A stretch of DNA of 64,000 nucleotides from Planctomycetota bacterium. GTDB taxonomy: Bacteria; Planctomycetota; UBA1135; GCA-002686595. Within the stretch, counting starts at the first letter, position 1; each line of letters starts with the position of its first letter. Positions 1 through 8,794 of this stretch are shown here, one piece after another. Where the stretch lies: assembly GCA_002683825.1 (NCBI GenBank), contig NYUD01000057.1, positions 62,001 to 126,000 on the forward strand, in the 5' to 3' direction. Below the pieces are notes generated by a model. It was not told where the DNA came from and ran no database searches. It worked only from the letters and a program-made list of their open reading frames with translations. A program made the translations under genes and the position numbers.

Positions 1-369
1 GTGACACGATTCACAGGAAACCCCGGTCGTCGGGCGTAGCTGGCCGGAACCCGATTCCTGCATCGTGAAATGGCAGGTTGTGCAGCGAGAGTCGCCCTTG
101 ATTCGCCGTATCCCCAGGGCCGAAGCGATCGTTTTTGCCTGAACCGAGCGGCTCAGGGTCTTGCTGCCTTCGTGATGAGAGCTGGCTTTCCAGACCGTGT
201 GCTCATCGATGTGACATTCTGCACAGGCTTGTGGGCCGACGACTCCAAACTTGTTTGCGTGCTCTTCCAGTGTGCTGAGCAGCAGTACGAAGGCCATGTA
301 CGACAGGGATACGGCCCAGGTCAAAGGCCAGCGCCCGAACCACCAGTGCTGGAAACAGAAAGGTCGCAT
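1..369 (-). CDS. Membrane-anchored multiheme cytochrome c (N-terminal part, cut by window edge)
   Basis: Reading the minus strand from an ATG at 369 gives 123 codons open to the window edge. The N-terminus has Trp-rich residues followed by a single hydrophobic segment (about residues 18-34, WAVSLSYMAFVLLLSTL), so it is probably anchored in the inner membrane with its heme part in the periplasm. Three CxxCH heme c motifs are visible: CAECH (about residue 50), CTTCH (about 96) and CESCH at the very edge. More hemes probably follow outside the window. It lies 165 bp downstream of the barrel lipoprotein on the same strand and fits as the third gene of that operon. No strong ribosome binding site is visible before this ATG, and a TTG a few codons upstream is possible. 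The heme motifs are seen directly; the electron-transfer role is inferred from family and context. Confidence 0.8.
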   Translation of the reverse strand, partial: MRPFCFQHWWFGRWPLTWAVSLSYMAFVLLLSTLEEHANKFGVVGPQACAECHIDEHTVWKASSHHEGSKTLSRSVQAKTIASALGIRRIKGDSRCTTCHFTMQESGSGQLRPTTGVSCESCH

Positions 370-534
370 GGGACGTTTGCATCGGGGGAGACGAAGCAAA
401 CCAGAACCCTGGGAAGAAGGGGGGGGGTGAACGTGGAGAAACGCACCTGCAAACCTGAGCACCAAGCGGCAGGCATGGCCAACGATAGGCGGTTTCAGGA
501 CCCCGCTGGGGCGAATGAGCCACCTACGAATTTA

Positions 535-1968
535 CTATAACTTTAAATCGAGCTCGGTGCGGAAGCCGGATCTTGGCGTATCGTTTTCCCGAGCGGTCAC
601 GAAACCATCCATGCGAAAAATAACGTGTTGCCCTAGAGCTCGGCTGAAGCGGGACGCTATCGCGAATTCTCCGAGTTCCGTTCTGGTTTGCTCGCGCCCG
701 CCTATTTCGACGATGATTTGCGTCCGCTGATCTTCGGAAAACCACTGGTATCCCAGTGCTCCACCGAAAGAGTTGTCGGGGTCGTTGGTGATGGCGGGTG
801 GAAAACGACCGAGCCCCACCGCTCCGAAAAGGATTCCTACTCGACCGAGTGGTCCACCGAGTTCAGGCGCTCTCGACGCGGAGGAGAAATTTTCCAGTCC
901 AAAGTACCCGTTGAGGTAGACCAGATCCTCGCGACCCCTGACGTTATGAGACAACTCGCTGAGAAAGACGCCGCCGCGCCCGGTCTTCGTTGACTCTCCA
1001 TGGAAGGGAAACGAGCCCACCGCGCGAAAGGCCGTGTTGAGGGATCCGATGCGCTGTACAGAGCCCACGCCGACAAAAGCCGCGTTCGTCCTGTCCCCGG
1101 AGTTATTGAGCCACAGGACATCCAGAGAAAGTGTTTGCTCCTTTCGATCCCCTTCGGTCAGGAGCCCCACCAGATTGGTGGATGAGTCTTCGGATCCATC
1201 GTCTCGGTGGATCTGATTCCAGGCGAAAAGGCCCGTCAGCCGCAGGTTCGAAAAATCGGGGGGGCGAAGCGTGTTGCGAGTGATCCCGAAGGCATCGATG
1301 CGGTCATCCAGCAGCAAGCCTTCCTGCAGCGTCAGCGGTTGTCGGCCCACCGCCAGGCCGTAGTCGAGCGCCCCGTGATCCTTCGGGTCGAGCCGGGGAA
1401 AGATCTCTCCGAGATCGCCCTCGAAGAACAGCGTTGTGATGCGCCCATTCAGTTCGTTCTTCCAGCCCTCTTCGGAAGCGGGTTCGAAGACGTACGAGGT
1501 GAAGCGCCCATTCTGGTCCAGGGGGCGGAAGCCGACGAGCACGCGTTCGGTTCCCGAAAGCTGGAGGTTGGCGAAGAGGTCCACCTGGCCGGCCACTTCG
1601 GTGATGGTCGTGCCGCCCTGGTCTACCGCGGCCGCGCCGAGACGCGCCGTCCCATAGACGAGGAGGGAGGGTTGCAGAACGGCACCTGTGGGGATTTCGA
1701 TTCCGCGGCGGATTTCGCCCGTTCCCAGGAAGGGGTCCCCCACCTCCAAGATGGGATGCGGTCGCTCAGGAACGTCGTCCACCTGAAGGGGGATGGCCTT
1801 GTCCGAGAGCCGCGGCTCGTGGGTAGGGTGATCGTGGTCGTGGGTTTGCCCCGTCCCGTGTGATTCCTGAGCGTCGAACCATTTCGGTACACGCAAGGCC
1901 ATCGTTTGCGTGCAGCCGGATAGGAACGTCAGGTACGCGAGCGCGAGGGGGAGCGGCCGAGGCTTCAT
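535..1968 (-). CDS. Outer-membrane beta-barrel lipoprotein of a cytochrome operon
   Basis: The 477-residue protein begins with a lipoprotein signal (lipobox LSGC, Cys19), then a His-rich linker (HDHDHPTH). The rest is made of alternating polar/hydrophobic segments typical of amphipathic strands (for example DLFANLQLSG, ALDYGLAVGRQ, VIFRMDGFVTA) and ends RTELDLKL, resembling a C-terminal barrel strand. No enzyme motif or heme site is seen. Its start overlaps the stop of the upstream multiheme cytochrome by 4 bp (ATGA), so the two are translationally coupled, and a membrane-anchored multiheme cytochrome follows. By analogy with porin-cytochrome conduits it may form an outer-membrane sleeve for electron transfer; this is inference from gene order, as the sequence does not obviously match MtrB. 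Confidence 0.7.
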   Translation of the reverse strand: MKPRPLPLALAYLTFLSGCTQTMALRVPKWFDAQESHGTGQTHDHDHPTHEPRLSDKAIPLQVDDVPERPHPILEVGDPFLGTGEIRRGIEIPTGAVLQPSLLVYGTARLGAAAVDQGGTTITEVAGQVDLFANLQLSGTERVLVGFRPLDQNGRFTSYVFEPASEEGWKNELNGRITTLFFEGDLGEIFPRLDPKDHGALDYGLAVGRQPLTLQEGLLLDDRIDAFGITRNTLRPPDFSNLRLTGLFAWNQIHRDDGSEDSSTNLVGLLTEGDRKEQTLSLDVLWLNNSGDRTNAAFVGVGSVQRIGSLNTAFRAVGSFPFHGESTKTGRGGVFLSELSHNVRGREDLVYLNGYFGLENFSSASRAPELGGPLGRVGILFGAVGLGRFPPAITNDPDNSFGGALGYQWFSEDQRTQIIVEIGGREQTRTELGEFAIASRFSRALGQHVIFRMDGFVTARENDTPRSGFRTELDLKL

Positions 1969-3758
1969 CGGGGATTTCGGATCTGGATCTCGATCTCGCG
2001 TTCCCAGAGGATGCGGTGCCCTTCCACGACGGCGTCGGCAACTTCGCGCGGGCTCATTCCGTAGTCGAACCCGACGTGTTGGATCGCCCCGATCAAATTG
2101 ACGGGGACCATGCCCGCGACCAGTTCGACACGTAGGCGATAGGAGCCCTCACCTGTGAGCTTCGAGGCGTCCACCTCGTAGTTGGCCCAGCGATGACCGT
2201 TCGGTTCGATGCCATGCTTGTGAATGCGCATTCCCTGCGGTCGGCCCGTGAGAATGGAGGCTGAAGTGTCCGGACGCAGGAAGGGCAGCGGGTCGAGCGA
2301 CTCATTTACAGACAGGATGGATTCTCGCTCGCCCCCCCTTTCGTTCCGGGTGATGAAATTCGACTGCAGACTGAAGAGCTGATCGTCCAACGGCAGATCT
2401 CCGTTATGGACGTAGCGCGAATGCAGGTCGCGCACGTCTCCGTTGGGATCGAGGTCGCCGGATTCGAATACGACCTCACCCGATGCGGAGGTCAAGATCA
2501 CGTGCAGGAAGACCAGGCGTTCCGACACGAAGCCGGTCGGAGCGTTGTGTCCGTCGGTGCCGTTTTCCACGCGCACTCGAAACTTGATGCCGTGGGGGTG
2601 AGCTTTTTCGACCTCGATGTCGCCCAGGCGGTAACCACGGCGTAGGAGCTGTGTCGCGCGCTCGCGCGCTTCGGCGATCAGGCTGAGTTGATCTTCGATG
2701 ATTTCGCGAGCGTCGTAGCGATCGTCGACCGAGTTCCAGCGCTCGGGAAACTTCCTGTCGTCGGTGACCTCATCCTCGAATTCGTCGGTTCCCCAATCCG
2801 CGCGCCAGTCGAAGTCCAGCCACTCTTCGATGCTTGCGAGCTCCTGCGCTTCGGGCGAATGCGGAAAGATCCCCGGATGCACTACCGAGTAGTCCGGACC
2901 CACGAACATGTGGTCGGTGCGTTTCGCAGGCGAGGTCGGAAACCCGCCGACGTACGCCGCCGGCTCGTTCCGATAGCCCGAGGCGATGCCCGGCTCGTTT
3001 CCCATGTGACAGTCTTGACACGACTCGCCACGATCCGCTGCGGGTGAAAGCTTGTATTCGCTAAAGGCTTCCTCCAGCCGGAAGTTCAAGAGGGTAACGT
3101 CGTGGCATGCACCGCAGAAACCCGAGTGTGTGATGGGTTCGAACAGCCGCGCTTCCCGGTGGATGCGGCGACCGAGTTTTTCCGGTTCCGTGACTACCGC
3201 TCCAAAACTGTCGCTACGGAGCACGCGCTCGAGTTCGGCACCATCCCGCGGCCCGTAGATCGGAGCGAAGATGTCGTGGGCCTCGAGGGATCGTCTCCCG
3301 AAGTTCTTGCCGAAGTCCTGATTGACGCGGTGACAGACGATGCAAGTCACACCCTCGCGCGAGACCTCTGAGCGATCAGCGTTCGGAGCAAACACAGGTT
3401 CTCCGATGCTCATTCCGATGGGCGTGTGGCAACGGATGCAGAAATCGCCCAGCGTCCCGTTCGTCTTCTTCAGGAGCGTTCCCTGCATCGCGTTGAAGAT
3501 CGGCGAAAGCTGGGCATAGGCGTGGGGTGAGACCGACCATTCGCGGTAGTGGTCGGGATGGCAGTTGCGGCATTGCTCCGCCGATGGATAGCGTTCGCGG
3601 ATCAGGAGTTCGGTGTGTGCGCGATTCCGCGCACCGAGCTCATCCAGGGCCATGACCCCGGGCGATTCGGCGCTCGCGCCCCCCTCGAGGGCGCAGCCGG
3701 AGATGGCGGCCAGGAGGCCGAGTGCGGGCAGGGGAACTCTGGGAGCGTGTCGGAGCAA
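1965..3758 (-). CDS. Five-heme lipoprotein cytochrome c
   Basis: The 597-residue protein has a lipoprotein signal with lipobox AISGC (Cys22) and five CxxCH heme c sites clustered in the first half: CRNCH at 63, CIRCH at 107, CIVCH at 139, CGACH at 215 and CQDCH at 247. The layout CRNCHPDHYREW followed by a conserved His (SPHAYAQLSP) resembles cytochrome c554-type multiheme proteins, in which the extra His residues are distal ligands. The C-terminal half (about 350-597) has no heme sites and looks beta-rich, perhaps an Ig-like domain. It is the first gene of a minus-strand operon with a barrel lipoprotein (4-bp overlap) and an inner-membrane multiheme cytochrome. It is probably lipid-anchored at the outer membrane and exchanges electrons there. 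The substrate, whether an extracellular acceptor or a nitrogen or sulfur compound, cannot be told. Confidence 0.85.
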   Translation of the reverse strand: MLRHAPRVPLPALGLLAAISGCALEGGASAESPGVMALDELGARNRAHTELLIRERYPSAEQCRNCHPDHYREWSVSPHAYAQLSPIFNAMQGTLLKKTNGTLGDFCIRCHTPIGMSIGEPVFAPNADRSEVSREGVTCIVCHRVNQDFGKNFGRRSLEAHDIFAPIYGPRDGAELERVLRSDSFGAVVTEPEKLGRRIHREARLFEPITHSGFCGACHDVTLLNFRLEEAFSEYKLSPAADRGESCQDCHMGNEPGIASGYRNEPAAYVGGFPTSPAKRTDHMFVGPDYSVVHPGIFPHSPEAQELASIEEWLDFDWRADWGTDEFEDEVTDDRKFPERWNSVDDRYDAREIIEDQLSLIAEARERATQLLRRGYRLGDIEVEKAHPHGIKFRVRVENGTDGHNAPTGFVSERLVFLHVILTSASGEVVFESGDLDPNGDVRDLHSRYVHNGDLPLDDQLFSLQSNFITRNERGGERESILSVNESLDPLPFLRPDTSASILTGRPQGMRIHKHGIEPNGHRWANYEVDASKLTGEGSYRLRVELVAGMVPVNLIGAIQHVGFDYGMSPREVADAVVEGHRILWEREIEIQIRNPR

Positions 3759-3830
3759 CGGAGGAGGGGTGACGGGGAGGTTTCAGGTTGGTCTGATCTC
3801 TATTCGGACGGATTCCCACGCGCCCTTAAT

Positions 3831-4031
3831 ATGTCGGAAAAAGACTATTCCCCCCGCGAGAAGGATCACCTGGTCGAGCCCATGCTCGCCGGGCTGGGGG
3901 TGGGGGTAGAAGAGGAGCTTTCCCCCCAGGACGGGGGTGAAGAGAGCCCGGAGAAGGAGGTGTCCCCGGGGGATCGGCCGGGTTTGATGAGGCGCCTCCT
4001 GAACTGGCTACGCCTGGCCGATACCTCCTGA
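3831..4031 (+). CDS. Possible small charged protein, 66 aa
   Basis: An ATG at 3831 opens a 66-residue reading frame of acidic and charged character (starting MSEKDYSPREKDHL) with a C-terminal amphipathic stretch LMRRLLNWLRLAD. Third codon positions are GC-rich like those of real neighbours, but there is no clear ribosome binding site and no family was recognised. It lies between the divergently transcribed cytochrome operon and the convergent dNTPase gene, overlapping the latter's 3' end by 24 bp. It may be a genuine lineage-specific small protein or chance coding. Confidence 0.35.
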   Translation: MSEKDYSPREKDHLVEPMLAGLGVGVEEELSPQDGGEESPEKEVSPGDRPGLMRRLLNWLRLADTS

Positions 4032-5240
4032 TCGTCCGTGCCTTCCGAGGGATTGGGGCCAGTCGGGCACGTGGCCGGTCAGGCGTTCGAACTCGTCTTC
4101 GGCAAATCGGTCGGTCATGCCCGCCAGATAGTCGCAAACCGCTCGTTCGACTCCCACCTTGTCCGCCCAGGTGCGATACCAAGGGGCCATCTCCCCCGGT
4201 CGCGAAACGAGTTCCCTGTACAGGCCGTCGAGCACTTCGGCGGCGTGATCCGTCAGCGCTTGCAGATGCGGGTGGCGATAAAAGCGTTCGTAAAGAAAGT
4301 GCTGCAACTCGCCCACTTCCTTGTCGATCGCATCGCTGTGTCGAATCAGCGTTTCCTTGCGGCCGCGCACCTCCTCAGGTGACAACGGTTTGACTTCCGA
4401 GAGCCTTTGGCTCGACGATTTGATCAGATCGTTGATGCAGATCTTGATCAATTCGTTGGCCACGCGCTTGACGCGCAGCGACTGATCGACGGATACCTCG
4501 AGGAATCCCGGGTGACGTAACCGGACAGCTTCGGTCGCGCCCTGCCACAGCGCGACCTCGGCGATGTTGCTTTCACCGAAGAGTCCGGAATGTAGTCCGT
4601 CCTCGATGTCGTGGACGTTGTAGGCCGTCGAATCGGCCAGGTCGACGACCTGCGCCTCGAGACAAGGTCGCTCCGGACGCGGGCGAAACTCGGTGGGCCA
4701 ATCCTCGTCTTTTTCGTGCTTGAGGAGTGATTCGCGGACTTCGCGCGTGAGATTGAGCCCGGGATATTCGGGGCTGCGCCGCTCCAGTTGATCGACGACC
4801 CGTAGGACCTGTGCGTTATGCCGAAAGCCCCCGTGCCCCTGGGTCAGACGATTCAGCGCTTGCTCGCCCCGGTGCCCGAAGGGCGGATGACCGAGGTCGT
4901 GGGCAAGGGCGAGCGCCTCGCACAGGGGCTCGTTCAGAAATAGCGCGCTGCCCAGGCTGCGGGCCACCTGCGCAACCTCGAGGCTGTGTGAGAGGCGCGT
5001 TCGATAGTGATCACCTTCCCAGTTGACGAACACCTGGGTCTTGTACATCAGGCGTCGGAAGGCCGTCGAATGCACGATGCGGTCGCGATCGCGCTCCCAG
5101 GCGGTTCGAAGATCGTCCGCCTCTTCGTGATATTGACGACCCTGGGTGTGCGAGCTGCGCATAGCCCAGGGAGCCAGCGAGGCGTCCTCGCCAGCCTCCT
5201 TTGCGGAGCGATTGAAGAATTCGTCGGATCGGATGGTCAT
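4008..5240 (-). CDS. dgt: dGTPase-like deoxynucleoside triphosphate triphosphohydrolase
   Basis: This is an HD-superfamily phosphohydrolase that converts a dNTP to the deoxynucleoside plus tripolyphosphate, affecting cytoplasmic dNTP pools. Family hallmarks are ordered as expected: RDRDRIVHSTAFRRL, YKTQVFV, the metal-binding HYRTRLSHSLEVAQ, the HD motif ALAHDLGHPPFGH and DLADSTAYNVHDIEDG. The length of 410 residues from the ATG at 5240 (MTIRSDEFF) fits the family; an in-frame GTG at 5273 would add 11 residues and cannot be excluded. The gene stands alone, divergent from a methyltransferase gene, with about 100 bp between the starts. Confidence 0.93.
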   Translation of the reverse strand: MTIRSDEFFNRSAKEAGEDASLAPWAMRSSHTQGRQYHEEADDLRTAWERDRDRIVHSTAFRRLMYKTQVFVNWEGDHYRTRLSHSLEVAQVARSLGSALFLNEPLCEALALAHDLGHPPFGHRGEQALNRLTQGHGGFRHNAQVLRVVDQLERRSPEYPGLNLTREVRESLLKHEKDEDWPTEFRPRPERPCLEAQVVDLADSTAYNVHDIEDGLHSGLFGESNIAEVALWQGATEAVRLRHPGFLEVSVDQSLRVKRVANELIKICINDLIKSSSQRLSEVKPLSPEEVRGRKETLIRHSDAIDKEVGELQHFLYERFYRHPHLQALTDHAAEVLDGLYRELVSRPGEMAPWYRTWADKVGVERAVCDYLAGMTDRFAEDEFERLTGHVPDWPQSLGRHGRSGGIGQA

Positions 5241-5344
5241 CACTCGCAGGTAGGTATGGCGCTGGAGCCACACAGCTTGCTATAGGACGATGACGGAGTG
5301 GATGGGTTTCCCAGGATTCCTCCATCTCTCACCCGCATACGCCG

Positions 5345-6100
5345 ATGCCTGATCCGCCCCACCCCAAGGCCTGGTTCGAGAGCGCCTTCGAGGAGAGTTA
5401 TCTCGAGGTCTATCCCCACCGCAACCTCGTGGCCGCCCGGGCGGAAGTCGCGGGCTTGCTCGAGCGTGGGTTGGCGGGCCGGGTTCTCGACCTGGGCTGC
5501 GGGTTCGGTCGCCACTCGTTGGCCATGTGGGAGCGGGGGCTCTCGGTGTCCGGAATGGACCTCTCGGAAGACCTCCTACGACGAGCCCCGGCACTGGAGG
5601 GAGGGTCCCATCTGCGGGGGCGACTGGTTCGAGGAGATTTTCGGCGACTGCCCTTCCAGGCGCGTAGCTTCGATGCGCTGACCATGCTCTTCTCTTCATT
5701 CGGATATTTCGACGACGAAGAGAATCTCGCTGTCCTACACGAAGTTGTCCGGGTTCTACGAACCGGGGGTACCGCAATCATCGATCTCATGAACCCGCTT
5801 CGGGTTCGGGCCACCCTGGTTCCCGAGTCGCTAACCGAACGGGATGGGCTGGAGATTCGCGAGCGACGACACCTCAAAGAAGGTGGAGCGCGAGTGGTCA
5901 AGCGCGTTCAGCTCCGCACGGAGAAGGGCGAGGAGTTCGACTGGCACGAGGATGTGCGGATGTACGCGCCGGAGGAATTCGGCGAGCTCCTGCTGCGGGC
6001 CGGGCTTTGCGCCTTCCGGACCGAGGGCGACTTCGACGGCCGACCGTTCTCCCCGGATTCGCCGCGCCAAATCGTCTGGGCGCGTGCCGGCGTCGATTGA
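5345..6100 (+). CDS. Class I SAM-dependent methyltransferase
   Basis: The 251-residue protein has the Rossmann-fold SAM motif VLDLGCGFGRHSLAM (about residues 45-60), the acidic motif II loop GMDLSEDLLRRA and motif-IV-like FDALTMLFSSFGYF (about 117-130). A long amphipathic region follows that resembles Methyltransf_25/UbiE-like enzymes. The substrate cannot be deduced. It is divergent from the dNTPase gene and followed by an acyl-CoA dehydrogenase after 157 bp. The ATG at 5345 gives a natural N-terminus (MPDPPHPKAWFES). Confidence 0.85.
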   Translation: MPDPPHPKAWFESAFEESYLEVYPHRNLVAARAEVAGLLERGLAGRVLDLGCGFGRHSLAMWERGLSVSGMDLSEDLLRRAPALEGGSHLRGRLVRGDFRRLPFQARSFDALTMLFSSFGYFDDEENLAVLHEVVRVLRTGGTAIIDLMNPLRVRATLVPESLTERDGLEIRERRHLKEGGARVVKRVQLRTEKGEEFDWHEDVRMYAPEEFGELLLRAGLCAFRTEGDFDGRPFSPDSPRQIVWARAGVD

Positions 6101-6257
6101 CTACCTTTATGGGCTATCAGGAGGGCCCGCGTCCGGTTGCCCTCCTCCATCCTTTCGGGCTGGGTTGCTCCCGATATACTCTTCGGCCTGGTCTCCAGCC
6201 GGAACTGCGCGGACCCTTTGGTCCTGTTCCTTTCCTTCGTTCAGAGAAGCCGATCAC

Positions 6258-7490
6258 ATGCCCCACGACATCCGATTCAGCGAACAGGCGCTCGAGTTAC
6301 AGGAAACCGCGCGCCAGATCGCAGAGAAGTACGTTCGCCCCGTGGCGGCAAAATACGATCGCGCTCAGGAATACAACCGCGAGGCCGCCCAGGCCGTAGC
6401 CGAGGCGGGGCTCTTCAAGGTCTTCATCCCCGAGGAATACGGCGGATATGGTGCGGGGAGCCTGGCTCTGTGCCTGGTGACCGAAGAGCTGGCAAAGGCC
6501 GATTCCGGTTTTGGAGTCGCCTATGCGGTCAACGCTCTCGGCTCGACCCCGATCGTGGTGGGTGGGACCGAAGAGCAGAAGAAGCGCTGGCTGCCCGCCG
6601 TTGCGAGCGGCAAGAAATTTTGTGCGTTCTGTTTGTCGGAGAAGAACGCCGGTTCCGACGCCGGCGGCCTGGCGGTTACCGCAGAGCGCGATGGGAACGA
6701 CTACGTCATTCGCGGCGAAAAAAAGTGGACCACCAACGGCGGCGTTGCAGACCTCTACACCGTGTTCTGTGTGACCGATGATAGTTCGAAGTCGCGGCGG
6801 ATCAGCGCCATCGTCGTCGAGAAGGGGACCGAGGGCTTCAGCATTGCGAAGGTCGAGGACAAGATGGGCATCCGCTGCGTGCCGGTCGTCGAGACCCATT
6901 ACGACAGCGTACGCGTGCCTGCCTCCAACCTGATCGGCGAGCGTGAAGGTATGGGTTTCAAGCACGCCATGATGACCCTCGACCGCGCGCGGCCCTGTGT
7001 TGCGGCTCAGGCGGTGGGCGCAGCCCAAGGCGCACTCGATCTTGCGGTGGTCTACTCCAACCGTCGCCGCCAGTTCGGCCAGCCGATCTCGTCTTTCCAG
7101 ATGGTTCAGAAGATGTTGGCCGACATGGCCATGCAAACCGAGGCGTCGCGCTGGCTCGTCTACGCTTCGGCGGCAGCGATCAACGAAGGCGTCAAGAACG
7201 TCACGAAGATCGCGGCCATGGGCAAGTGCTTTGCCACCGACGTGGCCATGCACGTGGCTACCGACGCGGTGCAGATTTTCGGAGGCTACGGCTTCATGGA
7301 GGACTATCCCATCGCCAAGTTCTTCCGCGATGCCAAGATTCTTCAGATCTACGAGGGCACCAACCAGATCCAGCGCATGGTCGTGGCGCGCAACCTCATC
7401 AAAGAGGCCGCAGCGCTCGCCCATCTCGAGGCCTACATCCCCCAGGAAGAGCAGCAAACATACGCCGACCAGAAGGTCGAGACCCTCTAG
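6258..7490 (+). CDS. Acyl-CoA dehydrogenase
   Basis: This FAD flavoenzyme oxidises acyl-CoA to trans-2-enoyl-CoA and passes electrons to electron-transfer flavoprotein (beta-oxidation or branched-chain degradation). From the ATG at 6258 (MPHDIRFSEQ) it is 410 residues, slightly longer than the usual 380. The alpha-helical N-domain (ELQETARQIAEKYVRP), the central beta-domain signature FCLSEKNAGSD, GEKKWTTNGG and the C-terminal helical domain with QIFGGYGFMEDYP and YEGTNQIQRMVVARNL are all present. The Glu of YEGT is at the position of the catalytic base in short-chain and glutaryl-type enzymes. The reading frame extends upstream of 6258, but that part has no family similarity and overlaps the methyltransferase gene. 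Confidence 0.95.
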   Translation: MPHDIRFSEQALELQETARQIAEKYVRPVAAKYDRAQEYNREAAQAVAEAGLFKVFIPEEYGGYGAGSLALCLVTEELAKADSGFGVAYAVNALGSTPIVVGGTEEQKKRWLPAVASGKKFCAFCLSEKNAGSDAGGLAVTAERDGNDYVIRGEKKWTTNGGVADLYTVFCVTDDSSKSRRISAIVVEKGTEGFSIAKVEDKMGIRCVPVVETHYDSVRVPASNLIGEREGMGFKHAMMTLDRARPCVAAQAVGAAQGALDLAVVYSNRRRQFGQPISSFQMVQKMLADMAMQTEASRWLVYASAAAINEGVKNVTKIAAMGKCFATDVAMHVATDAVQIFGGYGFMEDYPIAKFFRDAKILQIYEGTNQIQRMVVARNLIKEAAALAHLEAYIPQEEQQTYADQKVETL

Positions 7491-7541
7491 GCTTTCCGGG
7501 AAGCGCGCGGCGCGAGCCGGCGCTCTGAAGCTCTGGCGCCC

Positions 7542-7562
7542 GTTTGAGGAGGTGGCTCAAAC
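7542..7562. other. Inverted repeat between convergent genes
   Basis: A perfect 7-bp inverted repeat (GTTTGAG at 7542-7548, CTCAAAC at 7556-7562) with a 7-nt loop lies in the 178-bp gap between the convergent acyl-CoA dehydrogenase and glycosyltransferase genes. It could help terminate transcription from either side, but neither strand has a T-run after it, so the call is weak. The rest of the gap is GC-rich with nothing recognised. Confidence 0.25.
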
Positions 7563-7668
7563 TCCGGCCCGGGGGTTGTCGCCGCCGTAGCCCCATGATG
7601 CCGGGGGCACCCTCAGCGAGGCGGTCGAAGGCGCGTCGGTTCGCAACGGGTTGTCCGCAGTTGCGCAG

Positions 7669-8787
7669 CTACAAGCCCGACGCCTCCTCGAAACGCCGAT
7701 CGTATTCTCCGATCAACGACTCCCAGTGGAAGTTGTCGGTATGCGCCACGATCGTTTCTCTGTCGTCGATCCACCGGTCGTTGACCATTGCCTCGATCGA
7801 GGATTCGAGGGCCTCCGAGAAGGAGGCTGCCGGGTCGTAAAGGAAGCGCTCGACACGGTCGAGCTCAGGTAGCAGCTCGGGGTAGGCCAGATCGTTGGGG
7901 AGCAGGGGCATGACTCCGCTGCGTAGAGCTTCCAAGGTGCCGATGCCGAAGTACTCGTGGTGCGCTGTAGAACAAACGATATCGCTCGTGCGCAGGGCTT
8001 GGACATAGTCGGCACGGTCCTCGAGAAAACTCGCTTCGTCCAGCCGGTGGTGGATCCGCTCGAGCAGCGGTCTCAACCCCGCCGGTCTCTTTCGGAAGCT
8101 CTGTCCCAAAAGGCGCACCCGGAAGTCGATTCCGCGGCGGTCGAGATCGACTAGCGCTTCGAGAAAGCGCTGCGGGTTCTTGTCGTACTCCCAGCGGTGG
8201 TTCCACAGGATTCGCGGTGGTCCGTCGGCGGAGGAGAAGGTGCGAGGCCCCGATGCGGATAGGTCCGTCCCGATCGGCAGAACCGTGCTCTTCGAGCTGG
8301 CCCTCTCAAGGCTCGGTTTCATATCAAGATCGGGGGCCTTTGCGATGAGATCCCCGAGCGCTTCAAAGAAGCTCCTGCGGTGATAGTGCGAGTTGAATAG
8401 AGCCGCAGATGCTGACAGGATCGAGTGGAAGTGTGTGAATGCGTGGTGGACATCGCGCTCCTCTCCTTCCTGCAGCGGGTAGGTCAGTTGGTTCTCGTGG
8501 AAGTAGACAACCGCAGGTGTCTTGCGGTGGGGGGCAGGGAGCACCGCACTGAGCTCGGCCAGGTTGAGATAGTCGGAAACGAGAATGAGGTCGAAGGGCT
8601 CTTCCGACGAGAGGACCTCGGCGAAGTGCAGCGAGGAGGTCCGCATGCGCCACTTCCAGTAGCGTGCCGGAAGCGTAAACAGGGTCAGGTCGTGCCGGCT
8701 GTGAGTCCGCAAGCCCTCGAGGAAGGCCAGGTGCGATACAGCCGCATAGGGCTCGAGCGCGGCAATTCGCAAGGAGCGGCCCCGCAA
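7669..8787 (-). CDS. DUF3524-type glycosyltransferase (tRNA-queuosine alpha-mannosyltransferase-like)
   Basis: This is a GT-B glycosyltransferase matching the DUF3524/GTDC1 family, whose animal member mannosylates queuosine in tRNA-Asp. Family features seen are an N-terminal RIAALEPYAAVSHLAFLEGL, LPARYWKWRMR, DLILVSDYLNLAEL, the strongly conserved YFHENQLTYPLQ, FNSHYHRRSFFEAL, ILWNHRWEYDKNP and a C-terminal GT1-like TAHHEYFGIGTLEALRSG. I place the start at TTG 8787, 7 bp after the preceding stop and behind a GAGG element; a GTG at 8823 would overlap the upstream gene by 29 bp. It is co-directional with the head-GIN lipoprotein gene. That the bacterial protein acts on queuosine is inference from the family. 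Confidence 0.82.
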   Translation of the reverse strand: MRGRSLRIAALEPYAAVSHLAFLEGLRTHSRHDLTLFTLPARYWKWRMRTSSLHFAEVLSSEEPFDLILVSDYLNLAELSAVLPAPHRKTPAVVYFHENQLTYPLQEGEERDVHHAFTHFHSILSASAALFNSHYHRRSFFEALGDLIAKAPDLDMKPSLERASSKSTVLPIGTDLSASGPRTFSSADGPPRILWNHRWEYDKNPQRFLEALVDLDRRGIDFRVRLLGQSFRKRPAGLRPLLERIHHRLDEASFLEDRADYVQALRTSDIVCSTAHHEYFGIGTLEALRSGVMPLLPNDLAYPELLPELDRVERFLYDPAASFSEALESSIEAMVNDRWIDDRETIVAHTDNFHWESLIGEYDRRFEEASGL

Positions 8788-8794
8788 GTTCGCC

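Noticed and set aside
70..540. Plus-strand 156-codon frame at the window start
   Set aside because: It is the complement of the multiheme cytochrome gene read on the minus strand, which has three CxxCH motifs.
5844..6257. N-terminal extension of the acyl-CoA dehydrogenase frame
   Set aside because: It overlaps the methyltransferase gene in another frame and lacks family similarity; the natural start is at 6258.
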